Shown here: in pieces, positions 46,290-56,199 of the stretch
Layout of the letters: each line of letters begins with the position of its first letter
How positions within the stretch are numbered: the stretch's first letter is position 1
Origin: Mercurialis annua
Lineage: Eukaryota; Streptophyta; Magnoliopsida; Malpighiales; Euphorbiaceae
Length of the DNA: 64,000 nucleotides
NCBI RefSeq assembly: GCF_937616625.2
Contig: NC_065576.1
Span: forward strand, 560,501 to 624,500
Direction: 5' to 3'
Position numbers and translations under genes: made by a program
The notes under the pieces: generated by a model
Databases searched by the model: none
What the model saw: the letters and a program-made list of their open reading frames with translations, nothing else
Told to the model about the DNA's origin: nothing

Positions 46290-47745
46290 CTTATTCTTTT
46301 TTTTTCCCCTAGTAGATTACAAAGCACGCTACCAAGCAAACTACTAGAAATTAGAGTATTGTCGTCTGAGGGACGCTTTCTCCCTTTGCACTAGTTGATG
46401 GGCCTCCTATTCTTATCTCTTTTAATCCACCTGAAATGGCAGTGATCAAAGGCAGTTTTGGCTAGCCATATATCGTGGCAGAGTCCCCAAACTCCAGCCA
46501 ACAGGCATGAATCCTGGTTGACGGAGTCGACGATCTGAATGGCATCTCCCTCAAATATCACTTTTCGCCATCCCTTACTTTTGGCCCACCAGATGGCTTC
46601 CCGAAGCGCTAGGAATTCGAGGATACCCGGATCCCAGATTCCTCTGAATGATTTAGAAAAAGATTCTTGAATATTGCCCTCATTATCTTTAACTAAGCCT
46701 GCCACAGCCCCCGACTTCAAATCTTTTAAAGTACCACCATCATAGAAGATTCTGATATAGTCCTCTCCAGCCTCAGGGAGTCGGGTATATTGTCTGCTTC
46801 TAGATGGCCTATGAACTTTCTAACTGTCTTTTTCTGTTGAGTTCTTGAAGCTGTGCATCGTGGAACTCCTTTCTACTTTTAGCTGCATGGAGGTTCGTTT
46901 CTTCCACTGACCAGGAATTTTGGTGAAAATTTTTTGAATTCCTAGCTTTCCAGATAGACCATAGGGTAAAAACCCATATTTGCATTAGGATTTCTTTTTC
47001 CTCTTTGTCCACAATAGATTGCATGATGTCCTTCCAAATCTTATCCATTGGATCTTCATGGACTCCTCTGGCATCCAGTCTCAATTCTGATAAGAACCAA
47101 ACACGCTGTGCAAATTGGCAACCAAAAAAGACGTGGTGTATTGTTTCAGTGTCACCACAATGTGGGCAGGAGAAGCTCGTTTTCAGGCGATAGTTCAGTG
47201 CTTCTGAGACCGGAATGCCCTTATGGAAAATTTTCCAAATGAAGATGTGGATCTTATTTGGGATTTGCAGCTGCCAGAACTGTTGCCAATCCTTTCTAGA
47301 GAAAGCTCTTGGCATGTAATGGTTTGGCGCTTCTTCTGTCACATTATTTAGAAAGATATAGTAGCCAGATTTGACCGTATATTTACCATTAACGGTGAAG
47401 TGCCAGATGATCCTGTCAGCTGCCAAGCATGATGGAATTGGGATTGTGAGTATGGCCTCAACATCTTCTCTATTGAACAGCGAATTTAGCAGACCAACTT
47501 TCCATTGGTTGTGAATGGGATCAATCAGATCACTAACTCGAGCTGGAACATCATTTATCAAAGTATTCTCCCTAGGACTTAATCGTATCGGTTGGTCACC
47601 AGGAATCCAAGCGTCTTGAAGAGTTCTAATCAGACGCCCACTATTACACTGCCATCTGGTACCGACCCTAAGTAATGCAATACCCTTCAGCAGGCTCTGC
47701 CATCCCCAGGAAGGATTACAGCCTCTAGAGGCCTCCAGCATAGTG
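46290..47745 (-). mobile_element. LINE-type non-LTR retrotransposon, 5'-truncated, with broken frame
   Basis: Minus-strand remnant of the 3' part of a plant LINE. The first frame (47741-46809) covers the end of the reverse-transcriptase region: SWGWQSLLKGIALLRVGTRW, DLIDPIHNQWK, then the zinc-binding zf-RVT domain with WQFWQLQIPNKIHIFIWK-like sequence and CPHCGDTETIHHVFFGCQ. It stops at 46809; the RNase H-like domain (FYDGG, EFLALREAIWWAKSKGW, VIFEGDAIQIVDSVN, WIKRDKN) continues in another frame to 46391. A short A-rich tail lies at 46293-46306. The catalytic reverse-transcriptase part is missing, so it cannot move by itself. Confidence 0.88.
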
Positions 47746-48255
47746 GTCGTTCTAAAATCTTACTTGAACTTCTATTTTTATCTAGACTTGCTATTCAAAT
47801 TATTCTAATATTTAATCTTTTGAAATTGTTTACGGAAAACAGTGCATTACACTAACTGCGAACATGCGTGATTGAATTTTAGATGTCTACTTAACTAGAC
47901 GTGTTGGAAAGACGAGCTACATAAACAAAACATCTTTTAACAAATAAAATATGGACGTATTGAATAACAAATTTTAAAAAGGAATCAGACAAACATAAAA
48001 ATCTCTAATTATTCTTAAATGAAATAAAATATGATGTCGTAAATAATTTTATTGTTTAACATCCATTGAGCGGCATCCTTATAACTTCCGTTTATAAAGG
48101 GCGCATTAATTAGAAAACAAATAATACGTAGATATTTTGAATATTACATTGGCGCCATTTTATTTGTCATTTTTTATTTTCACACATATTATGAATACGT
48201 TACATAATATATATAGTTACATTTTCATTCATATCGCCCATTCTTGTTTTGGAAA
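47746..48255. other. Intergenic, AT-rich
   Basis: Nothing defined between the LINE remnant and the 150-bp tandem repeat. Confidence 0.5.
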
Positions 48256-48620
48256 ATGACACTCTCATTATTCTATATATTACACTCATTAAGTTTAAGG
48301 GTAAAAATATATTTTTCAGGACTTAATTAAGAAAATGTAAAAAGTGACAATAAAATGGGACAGGAGAGCAATAATTTTTAAAAACAAACAATATAAATAA
48401 AAATGGGAAATATGACGCTCATTAATCTATATATTACACTCATTAAGGTTAAGGATAAAAAAATATTTTTCAGGACTTCAGAAAATGTAAAAAGTGACAA
48501 TAAAATGGGACAGGAGAGCAATAATTTTTAAAAACAAACCATATAAATAAAAATGGGAAATATGACGCTCATTAATCTATATACTACACTCATTAAGGCT
48601 AAGGATAAAAAAATATTTTA
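48256..48620. repeat. Tandem repeat, about 150-bp unit, 2.3 copies
   Basis: Units start near 48256, 48412 and 48562 ('atgacgctcattaatctata' or close). Copies 1 and 2 share long identical blocks such as 'gtgacaataaaatgggacag' and 'gagcaataatttttaaaaac'. Spacing is 156 and then 150 bp. Confidence 0.8.
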
Positions 48621-48636
48621 TCCTTAAAATAAAAAT

Positions 48637-48973
48637 GGGTAATTGATTTTGGAGGTCACTATACTTTTTAAAAATTGCAAAATGGTGACCGAACTTCAAA
48701 ACGTAACATTTTAGTTACTATACTATTTGGTCACCGAAGAAAATTATTTCGAGTCGATTTTTGTTGATTGTGTGTATATATGAAATATAAGATATTATTT
48801 GTTATAAATAATCAAAATTTGATTACTACATATGTATAATTTGACCGTAAAACACTTAAAAACCTTTCAAAATCACATATTTAAAAGTTCAGTAACCATT
48901 TTGTTATGTTTTGAAGTTCGGTCACCATTTTGCAATTCTTGAAAAGTACAGTGACCCCTAGAATCAATTACCC
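48637..48973. mobile_element. Long-inverted-repeat element, 337 bp
   Basis: Arms of about 90 bp are close inverted copies: both begin GGGTAATTGATT and share TTGCAAAATGGTGACCGAAC. The centre is AT-rich. No target duplication seen. The arms match well enough to form a long hairpin if transcribed. Confidence 0.7.
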
Positions 48974-49270
48974 TAATCCATTAAAAAGTTCATTTACTTA
49001 TGAAAATTAATTTGCAATACTTATTCAATTTCAATTTTTGAAACATATACCCATAAACTGCAATGCGAAAAAAATAGTGAATTTTATATAATTAATAAAA
49101 AGACCCTATATATATCCAACCTGCAACTGCAATTAAGCTCTCTGCTTCAGCCATTACTTGTCTTAGCTACATTTGCCCTCCCCATTAATGCTGTCATCAT
49201 CTCATTTCACAAAAAAGAAAAAAAAAAAGATCTGCACAACTTTAATTCTTCATCTTCTCGATCTTTCTTA

Positions 49271-49345
49271 TCCGGAGGCTTAGCCCAAGTGGTTAAGTCG
49301 CTTCAGAGCATTTTTACTGTCTCGACGTGGAATTTCAGACTTAAA
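49271..49345 (+). mobile_element. tRNA-derived SINE fragment
   Basis: GGAGGCTTAGCCCAAGTGG looks like a tRNA 5' half with box A (TAGCCCAAGTGG), but there is no acceptor stem partner or box B at the right distance, so it is a SINE head, not a tRNA gene. Confidence 0.45.
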
Positions 49346-49580
49346 TAGAGCTAGTGGTTTAAAATCGGTTAAAAAAATAAAAAATTTAACTACTAACTAC
49401 TAAAATAATTAAATTCTACCTCTGTTTAGAAGAATCCTTACTCGTAATCTCTCAAAAATATGGTCCCATATAAAATAGAGAATATATATTTATATAGATT
49501 GAGAATACAATAGGGTTAATATTATTATTTAGAGGAAAAAGAAACCCTAGAAGGAGAACAAAATAATATTGAAATGAGAA

Positions 49581-49823
49581 ATGAAAATATCATCGGTAAG
49601 TTCGAAGAATGGAGCCACAAAAAGTACACATGATAGCTCTCCAAGACTTCCAATAAAATGGGACAAAACAAAATCTTGTACAAGTTTTCATGTCAGCAAC
49701 GCTGGCTCCGCCACCGCATCTCGAGCAAATTCCGGCCGCCGGTTTACTTCTCCTAACTTTTCTGGTCTGATCAACGAGAAAACAGAAGCATACCATGATG
49801 TTTATTTTGACTTTGAAGTGTAA
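49581..49823 (+). CDS. Small hypothetical protein, 80 codons
   Basis: ATG-started frame with a Ser/Thr/Asn-rich, basic product (KISSVSSKNGATKST, PRLPIKWDKTKSC, SGRRFTSPNFSGLINEKTEA) ending VYFDFEV. No domain recognised. The region is locally less AT-rich and preceded by an A-rich leader. The opposite strand is also open for 68 codons. It may be a small gene or chance. Confidence 0.22.
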   Translation: MKISSVSSKNGATKSTHDSSPRLPIKWDKTKSCTSFHVSNAGSATASRANSGRRFTSPNFSGLINEKTEAYHDVYFDFEV

Positions 49824-50706
49824 TAAGAATGTTCTGAGAAAGGCTTGAAGGAGAGAAATAAGACACGTTACTTTAGCGTAGTTGGGTGTAGAGCATTTAT
49901 ACTACAATACAAGTGTTTAAAATCGGGCAATCCTCAACCGTTGATTTAATGATATAGATTTGGGGTTGAGTATTAATTAAGAGGGAAGTTGTTGTCTGGT
50001 TTAACGTTGCTAATTTGTTCTCTTTAATTATGTCCTAATCTAATGAGGCATGTGGGTTTGTGCCACGTGGAAAAACAGTTGGTATGTAATAATGGGGCCG
50101 GTGATGGGGGTGGAGAACCTGGGATATGATTAGGGACAGGGTCACAGAAGTCGGCAAGAGAGATGGGCAGGGCAGCCGTTGTTCTAGAGACTAAGACCAT
50201 TCGGTTGGCAAATTTTTAGGTTTTTGTTGTTTTTTGGCTTTCTAAACATCAATATATTTACGTCCCTTTCATCTATGTAAGTATGTAATTAAGGCGTTTA
50301 CGTAATTTAAATAAAATTATAAATTCGAATTGTACTCATATATATAACTGTTTAAAATTTAAGGTTCAAATTTGTTTTTCGCAAGAAATTAACCTACACG
50401 TCTTAAACGTGGAAAAAATTAAATGTGTCGTTTTATATTTCTCTATACCAATAAAAAACTGTGTTTTGATATCGTATAGCAATGATCCTTTTCTCAAACT
50501 AACTGAATAAATCTTACGCAACATAAAATTTTAAATTTCAAGCGGTTATATATATATTGAACTTGTATTTCATTTAAATCAAAAGAATCCCTTATATGTT
50601 TTGACTATGGTATTTTAAACCTACTAAAAAAGAGTGTTCATATAAGCAATTTACGGTAGACAACACCCGTTCAGCTAAGAGTTAAGTATTTATGAAACTA
50701 GCGAAA
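49824..50706. other. Intergenic, no gene seen
   Basis: Contains a CCACGTGG palindromic G-box-like core ('tgccacgtggaa', about 50062) with no gene nearby on either side. Otherwise AT-rich. Confidence 0.45.
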
Positions 50707-50714
50707 CAATTAAT

Positions 50715-51429
50715 ATGAAGCACCGATACGGACACGGGTACGGGTACGGACACGGGTACGGGTACGGACACGGGTACGGGTACGGGGAACGGCATTTTAG
50801 AAAAAAAGGGGACACGTCAATTTTTTTTTAAATATATATTTACTCGTATATAAGGTTTCAAGATGGAAAAACACTAAATATTATATCATAAGATGCGTAA
50901 GTAATACGTAAGTTAGTTGAACTAACAATTCCAACATAAAAAAGTGAGTTAGGGTTCTTTTTTTTAAGAGAGGGAATGCTGCAATTTTTTTAAAATAGGG
51001 CTGCCCTATTTTTAAAAAAATAGGGGCTACTGTATTTTTTTTTAAAAATAGGAGCTGCTGTTTTGTTTGTTTTTTTCCTTCTAAAACAACCTACTGCTTC
51101 TTTTTTAAAATAGAGAGTTGCTGTATATTTTTTAAATTAAAAATAGGATTTAGTTTATGTTTTTATCTAATTGTATTTGGGTTTGGACCTATTTATTTAA
51201 TTTTTTTATAAAAAAAAATCCATACAAAAATTATCTAAAATTAACTAAAATGCTACTAGAAGTGTCCCCGAAGTTTCCCCGGCGTGCCCCCCCTTTGACC
51301 AGTCAAAGGTACGGGGACACGCCACGTGGCGTATCGGGTACGTATCCCCGCCGTGTCCCCCGCGTGTCCCCGTGTCCCCGTGTCGACCCCCTAGATACGG
51401 CACTCCGACGGAGTGTCGGTGCTTCATAG
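50715..51429. mobile_element. TIR element with minisatellite ends and perfect 8-bp TSD
   Basis: A 715-bp element flanked by CAATTAAT on both sides (50707-50714 and 51430-51437). Left end ATGAAGCACCGATACGG, right end reversed CTATGAAGCACCGACACTCC. The left subterminal part is a tandem of 'ggacacgggtacgggtac' units, the right a matching 'ccccgtgtccccgtgtcc' array, and the centre is AT-rich with four copies of a 'ttttaaaaataggagctgctgt'-like unit. No coding capacity. Related in design and terminal sequence to 4174 and 16422. Confidence 0.78.
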
Positions 51430-51437
51430 CAATTAAT

Positions 51438-52324
51438 AAATTTTTAAATAAGTTGTAGTCAATTTAGTAATGGGTTAATTTGACAAAGAAAAATAAAACG
51501 AGTAATGGGTAAATTTGATAAAAGTATGTAGACGAGCAACAATACATCACATAAACTCAAAACAGTAATGGAAAAATTTGATAAAACTTAAAAAATTAAT
51601 AGACCAAACTGACAAAATTTAAAGAGTGTTTTGATAAGAACATTAAAATTACAGTAGATACATTAATTTTGTCAAAAAGAAAATGTCGTAATGTATGGGG
51701 AATGAAGTGTATAGTTTATTAATGTGAATATGGAGAAAAAGATTGATGAGAATGGCAAGACATGAACCTTCAAGTTCTCAACCATATGAAGGAAACAACA
51801 TAATGTTTCTGTTTCACATGGGCACCCATAAAGATAAATTGGTATTGTCAATTGTGCAAATTAAGTACAATTAAAGCATTTATTTATATTGAGTTGAAGT
51901 TGGCATAGATATTTATATAGTTTGAATAAAAAAGCATCCATATATTAAAATTGCATACTTATCTTAAACCATAAGTCATAATTAATCAAATTCAAGTGGA
52001 GAAGGAAGGAGATGTTTCCATCTTTACATATTGCTTCAACAATTGATTTGATGGCACCCCATCATTTTTAATTACTTTAATATTCATCATTATTAATTGC
52101 TCACACCATCTTCTGCTAGTTGTTATTTCAATAAATTGGAAAGATTAGTTAAAGTTAAATTTATCATTTTTTAAAAAGTATTAAAACTTGCATCTTGGCT
52201 CGTTTTACTCTATACACGATTTATTAAAAAAAATATTTAAATTGAAGCTAATGTGAAAAGGGTATAATAATTGGTTAATTTGAAGTTGAGGGAGTAAGAC
52301 ATTTCTTGCATATGAAGTCCTATA
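51438..52324. other. Intergenic, no feature recognised
   Basis: AT-rich sequence without coding signal or repeat borders I can define. Confidence 0.5.
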
Positions 52325-52850
52325 TATAAAGATCATGCATCAAGCAAACTTGCAACTGATCTAGAGAAATATCGGAATGAACCATGTATCCAATCTTGTG
52401 CTCTAGGTTGAACGATGCCAAAAAATTTGCTGCAAAATTAACTTCGCGGTACACATGCCAAACTTGGACCACCTACAACTTGAATAAAAGAAGTGTATGA
52501 AAAATAGCACAAAAATGTTAGCTATAACGACAAATCTGAGAGCTTCCGAACTACATCTAGATTATCAATCTCTAGAATAATTCTTTTAAATCCTAACTCC
52601 CAGCTTAACCGAAGACCATTGTAAACGCTCCAAAGCTCAGCTCCCAGGATCGAAGACTTTCCAATTATCATTGAGAAGCTACTAATCCACCGCCACTTAA
52701 AATCTTTGATAATATCATCGACTCTGCCTATACCAAAACTGCTAATCCACCGTCACTGAAAATTTCTGATAATACCATCGGCTCTGCCTATACCAAAAGC
52801 TGCATTGTAAGCACCATTAGTGTTTAGCTTGACCCACTATGCCGGAGGCG
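52325..52850 (-). mobile_element. RNase H-like remnant of a LINE retrotransposon
   Basis: The minus strand reads, through stops and frameshifts, as a plant RVT_3-type RNase H domain: WVKLNTNGAYNAAFGIGRA, GKSSILGAELWSVYNGLRL, KRIILEIDNLD and then VWHVYREVNFAANFLA. The segment around 52685-52800 contains a direct duplication of about 57 bp ('ctaatccaccgccacttaaa' and 'ctaatccaccgtcactgaaa'). Confidence 0.7.
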
Positions 52851-53155
52851 AAATTTAACTTATCATGTGTATTCTTTTTCTGCTCGATTTTAGAGTAACC
52901 CTCCACCGGGCACTTTAAGACAATATTTATTTATTATATATATAAGCTTTCTACCATTACTTTATTTTATATGAAATTCCTTTTACCTCAATATTTGCTC
53001 AAAACTAATGTCAAGAAAGTAATTAAGAGAAGTGACTAACGAATGTTACACGAACGTATTTAAGTTACTCACTAACTGCTCGTTCCCCCGCTAATGAATT
53101 GCGCATAAAATTTATTTTGTTCACTTATCACTAATTGATGAATTACAATTACCTT

Positions 53156-53801
53156 TACAGTCGACCGTCTAATAATTAATATTTAATAAATTAATAACTC
53201 TAATAATTAATAGAAAATTAAAGGAACCAACTTCGTTCCACGTCGGATAATTAATAATTCTATTATCTAATAATTAATAAAATATAAAATATATATTCTA
53301 TAAAAATATTAATTATTAGAGGGATTTTTCTAAAGAAATATATAATAACTGATGATTTTTTTGGGGCAACAATAACCTTGATCAATGAGGTGGAAACTGA
53401 AATATCATCAAATTCTGACTTTCTTGTTCGTTTGAGAAAATTTTAAAAAAAGTTATTAGATAAGCAAGTAAAAGTAAATGAAGCATCTCTAATATAAAAT
53501 GATATTAAAAATTAAATTACTTTATGAATACATTTTTTTGATAATTATTTTTTGGTTCAATAACAAATTGATATTTTTTAAATAGATCTAAAGTTATTTC
53601 TTTTGTATTGAGTGATTATGAAGTGTATTTAGTCAGCTTTTTATATTATAGTATTAATATTAGGTCTACGAACATATATGCTTTAAAATATATTTTATAC
53701 TTTTTATAATTTTTTCTATAAAGATTCAATAAATTAATAATTTTAATAATTAATAAATTTTTAATGTATCATGTATATTAATTATTATAGGGTTGACTGT
53801 A
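53156..53801. mobile_element. Possible TIR element, AT-rich
   Basis: Starts TACAGTCGACCGTCTAATAA and ends TTATTATAGGGTTGACTGTA, imperfect inverted copies. Subterminal parts repeat 'taataattaataaatt' many times. No coding capacity; target duplication not confirmed. Confidence 0.45.
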
Positions 53802-53846
53802 TACAATAATATAATGAATAAAGTAGAGTAAAAACAAAATAGTTAG

Positions 53847-53913
53847 TGATAACGTAGTAGTATAATTAGTAGAACCTACTAATTATACTAATTATAATAC
53901 TATTACGTTATCA
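53847..53913. repeat. Long palindrome
   Basis: TGATAACGTAGTAGTATAAT ... ATAATACTATTACGTTATCA forms a hairpin of about 28 bp around a small loop, with 'ataattagtag aac ctactaattat' at the centre. Confidence 0.7.
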
Positions 53914-54166
53914 GTTATAAATAAGTTATGTATAATATTTATTTTTATTTAACTAATTGAGCTGGTGATTGAACAAACCGAACCAATTGGACTCCGGTTA
54001 CTTCACAAATTCAGTCACCGCTTTGACTTTTAAAACACCCATAAAAACCAAAATATTTATAAAAAATAAAATAAAATAAAAAACAAAAACTGTTTATCGT
54101 ATCAGTAAAAAGCGCGAAACTTTTTTAAAAATCAGTTACACCATTTCTCTTCTTCTACATAATCTC

Positions 54167-56020
54167 ATGAAGCTCCTCTTCTCTATTAAACGCCGTTACA
54201 CTTCTCTCCCATCTCTCAATCTCCACTACCCACAAACCAACGAACCCAAAATCCTCCATTTCTGTAAATCTGGTGATCTCACTCACGCACTGAATCTTCT
54301 CAACTCCCTAGACTCAACCAAGCTTTCTAATAAGCCATTCATCTACGCTTCTCTCCTTCAAACTAGTACGAAACTTGGCTCTTTTAGCCCTGGTCTCCAA
54401 ATCCATGCACATCTAATAAAATCCGGTCTGGAAACTGATAGATTTGTAGGTAATAGCTTACTTGCTTTATATTTTAAATTGGGTACTGATTTTCTCGTGA
54501 CGAGAAAGGTTTTTGACGGGCTTTACTACAGAGATGTGATTTCTTGGACTTCGATGATTACGGGTTATGTTAAAGTCGATAAATCGAATAAAGCAATTGA
54601 ATTGTTTGGGGAAATGTTGGATTTTGGTGTTGAGCCTAATGATTTCACTTTATCTGCTGTTATAAAGGCGTGTTCGGATCTTCGGGATGTGATACTTGGT
54701 AGATGTTTTCATTGTGTTGTTGTGATTCGTGGGTTCGACTCGAATCATGTTATTGGTAGTGCTTTGATTGATATGTATGGGAAGAATTATGGAGTGGAGG
54801 ATGCACGCCGGATGTTTGATGAATTGCTTGAACCAGATGCTATTTGTTGGACTTCTGTTATTTCTGCATTCACTAGGAACGATATGTATGATAAAGCTTT
54901 GGGATTTTTTCATTTGATGCAGAGGAGATTCGGGTTGGCTCCGGATAGTTTTACGTTTGGAACGGTGTTGACTGCTTGTGGTAACTTGGGTAGATTGAAG
55001 CAAGGGAAGGAGGTGCATGCTAAGGTCTTTACATCAGGGTTTAGTGGGAATGTGGTTGTTGAAAGCAGCCTGGTTGATATGTATGGGAAATGTGGTTTTG
55101 TAAATGAATCTCAACTTGTTTTTGATGGAATGCGTGTAAGAAATTCGGTTTCTTGGTCTGCATTGCTTGGAGGATATTGTCAGAATGGAGACTTTGAATC
55201 TGTCATCAGGATTTTTAGGGAAGTGGGAGAGGCTGATCTCTATAGTTTTGGAACTGTTCTACGCGCTTGTGCGGGATTGGCGGCAGTAAGACGAGGGAAA
55301 GAGGTGCACTGTCAGTATGTGAGAAGGGGCGGTTGGAGAGACGTTATTGTAGAATCAGCTTTAGTTGATCTTTATGCAAAATGTGGCTGTATTGATTTTG
55401 CACATAGAATTTTTGCAAAGATGTCGGTTAGAAATTTGATAACTTGGAATTCAATGATCTGTGGGTTAGCCCAAAATGGAGGAGGGCAAGAAGCTCTTAA
55501 AATGTTTGATGACATGATCAAGGAAGGGACGAAACCTGATTACATTACTTTTATCGGTGTTCTTTTCGCTTGTAGTCATACAGGTTTGGTTGATGAAGGG
55601 AGAACGTATTTTACGTCGATGATCAATGAGTATGCAGTTAAACCGGGAGTTGAGCATTACAGTTGCATGGTTGATCTCCTGGGCCGAGCTGGTTTACTAG
55701 AAGAAGCTGAATTACTGATAGAGAATGCAGATTGCAGAGATGATTCATCTCTTTGGGAAGTTCTTCTTGGTGCTTGTGCCACGTGCAGAAATTCTGATAC
55801 CGCAGAGCGCATTGCAAAGAAAACTATGAAATTGGCACCTGACTACCACTTGAGTTATATTTACCTTGCTAACATCTACAAAGCAATAGGTCGATGGGAT
55901 GATGCTGTAAATGTTAGGAAACTAATGGAAGATAGAGGAGTTCAAAAGATGCCTGGAAAAAGTTGGATCTCCGGTGATAGAAACACGACTTCTCATTTAA
56001 ATGCAAGCGGAGTAGGCTAA
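54167..56020 (+). CDS. PLS-class pentatricopeptide repeat protein with E domain
   Basis: Intronless, 617 residues. An N-terminal targeting stretch (MKLLFSIKRRYTSLPSLNLH) precedes about 14 P, L and S repeats, seen in lines such as RDVISWTSMITGYVKVDKSN, GSALIDMYGKNYGVEDARRM, DAICWTSVISAFTRND and NLITWNSMICGLAQNGGGQE. The C-terminal part (WEVLLGACATCRNSDTAERI, YIYLANIYKAIGRWDDAVNV) is the E domain; no DYW deaminase follows. Such proteins bind organellar RNA and usually specify C-to-U editing sites, borrowing a deaminase in trans. It resembles Arabidopsis At1g03540 in layout. Codons and frame are intact. Tail-to-tail with the next PPR gene, 179 bp between stops. Confidence 0.94.
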   Translation: MKLLFSIKRRYTSLPSLNLHYPQTNEPKILHFCKSGDLTHALNLLNSLDSTKLSNKPFIYASLLQTSTKLGSFSPGLQIHAHLIKSGLETDRFVGNSLLALYFKLGTDFLVTRKVFDGLYYRDVISWTSMITGYVKVDKSNKAIELFGEMLDFGVEPNDFTLSAVIKACSDLRDVILGRCFHCVVVIRGFDSNHVIGSALIDMYGKNYGVEDARRMFDELLEPDAICWTSVISAFTRNDMYDKALGFFHLMQRRFGLAPDSFTFGTVLTACGNLGRLKQGKEVHAKVFTSGFSGNVVVESSLVDMYGKCGFVNESQLVFDGMRVRNSVSWSALLGGYCQNGDFESVIRIFREVGEADLYSFGTVLRACAGLAAVRRGKEVHCQYVRRGGWRDVIVESALVDLYAKCGCIDFAHRIFAKMSVRNLITWNSMICGLAQNGGGQEALKMFDDMIKEGTKPDYITFIGVLFACSHTGLVDEGRTYFTSMINEYAVKPGVEHYSCMVDLLGRAGLLEEAELLIENADCRDDSSLWEVLLGACATCRNSDTAERIAKKTMKLAPDYHLSYIYLANIYKAIGRWDDAVNVRKLMEDRGVQKMPGKSWISGDRNTTSHLNASGVG

Positions 56021-56199
56021 TGAATTTAACATAACAATATTAACATAGGAATTTCAATGTTCTACACTTTGCTGGGTTCCCGTATACCCATGCTCAATCA
56101 CTATGCTTATCGCTTTGACTATTGTGTCATACATTACAGAATAAAATCTTCAATGTTTGAACAAGTTGTTTATGTACAGTTTACACAATAGGGATCTGG

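Noticed and set aside
46391..47741. Host gene encoding an RNase H protein
   Set aside because: zf-RVT plus RNase H order, frame break and A-rich tail identify it as a truncated LINE.
49271..49345. tRNA-like start GGAGGCTTAGCCCAAGTGG
   Set aside because: No cloverleaf: anticodon arm, T arm and closing acceptor stem are missing, so called a SINE fragment.
51157..51429. 90-codon frame at the end of the 50.7-kb element
   Set aside because: Its second half is just a translation of the 'cgtgtccc' minisatellite; not protein-like.
54650..55018. 122-codon minus-strand frame inside the PLS-class PPR gene
   Set aside because: Shadow of the sense coding frame; no splice or promoter support.
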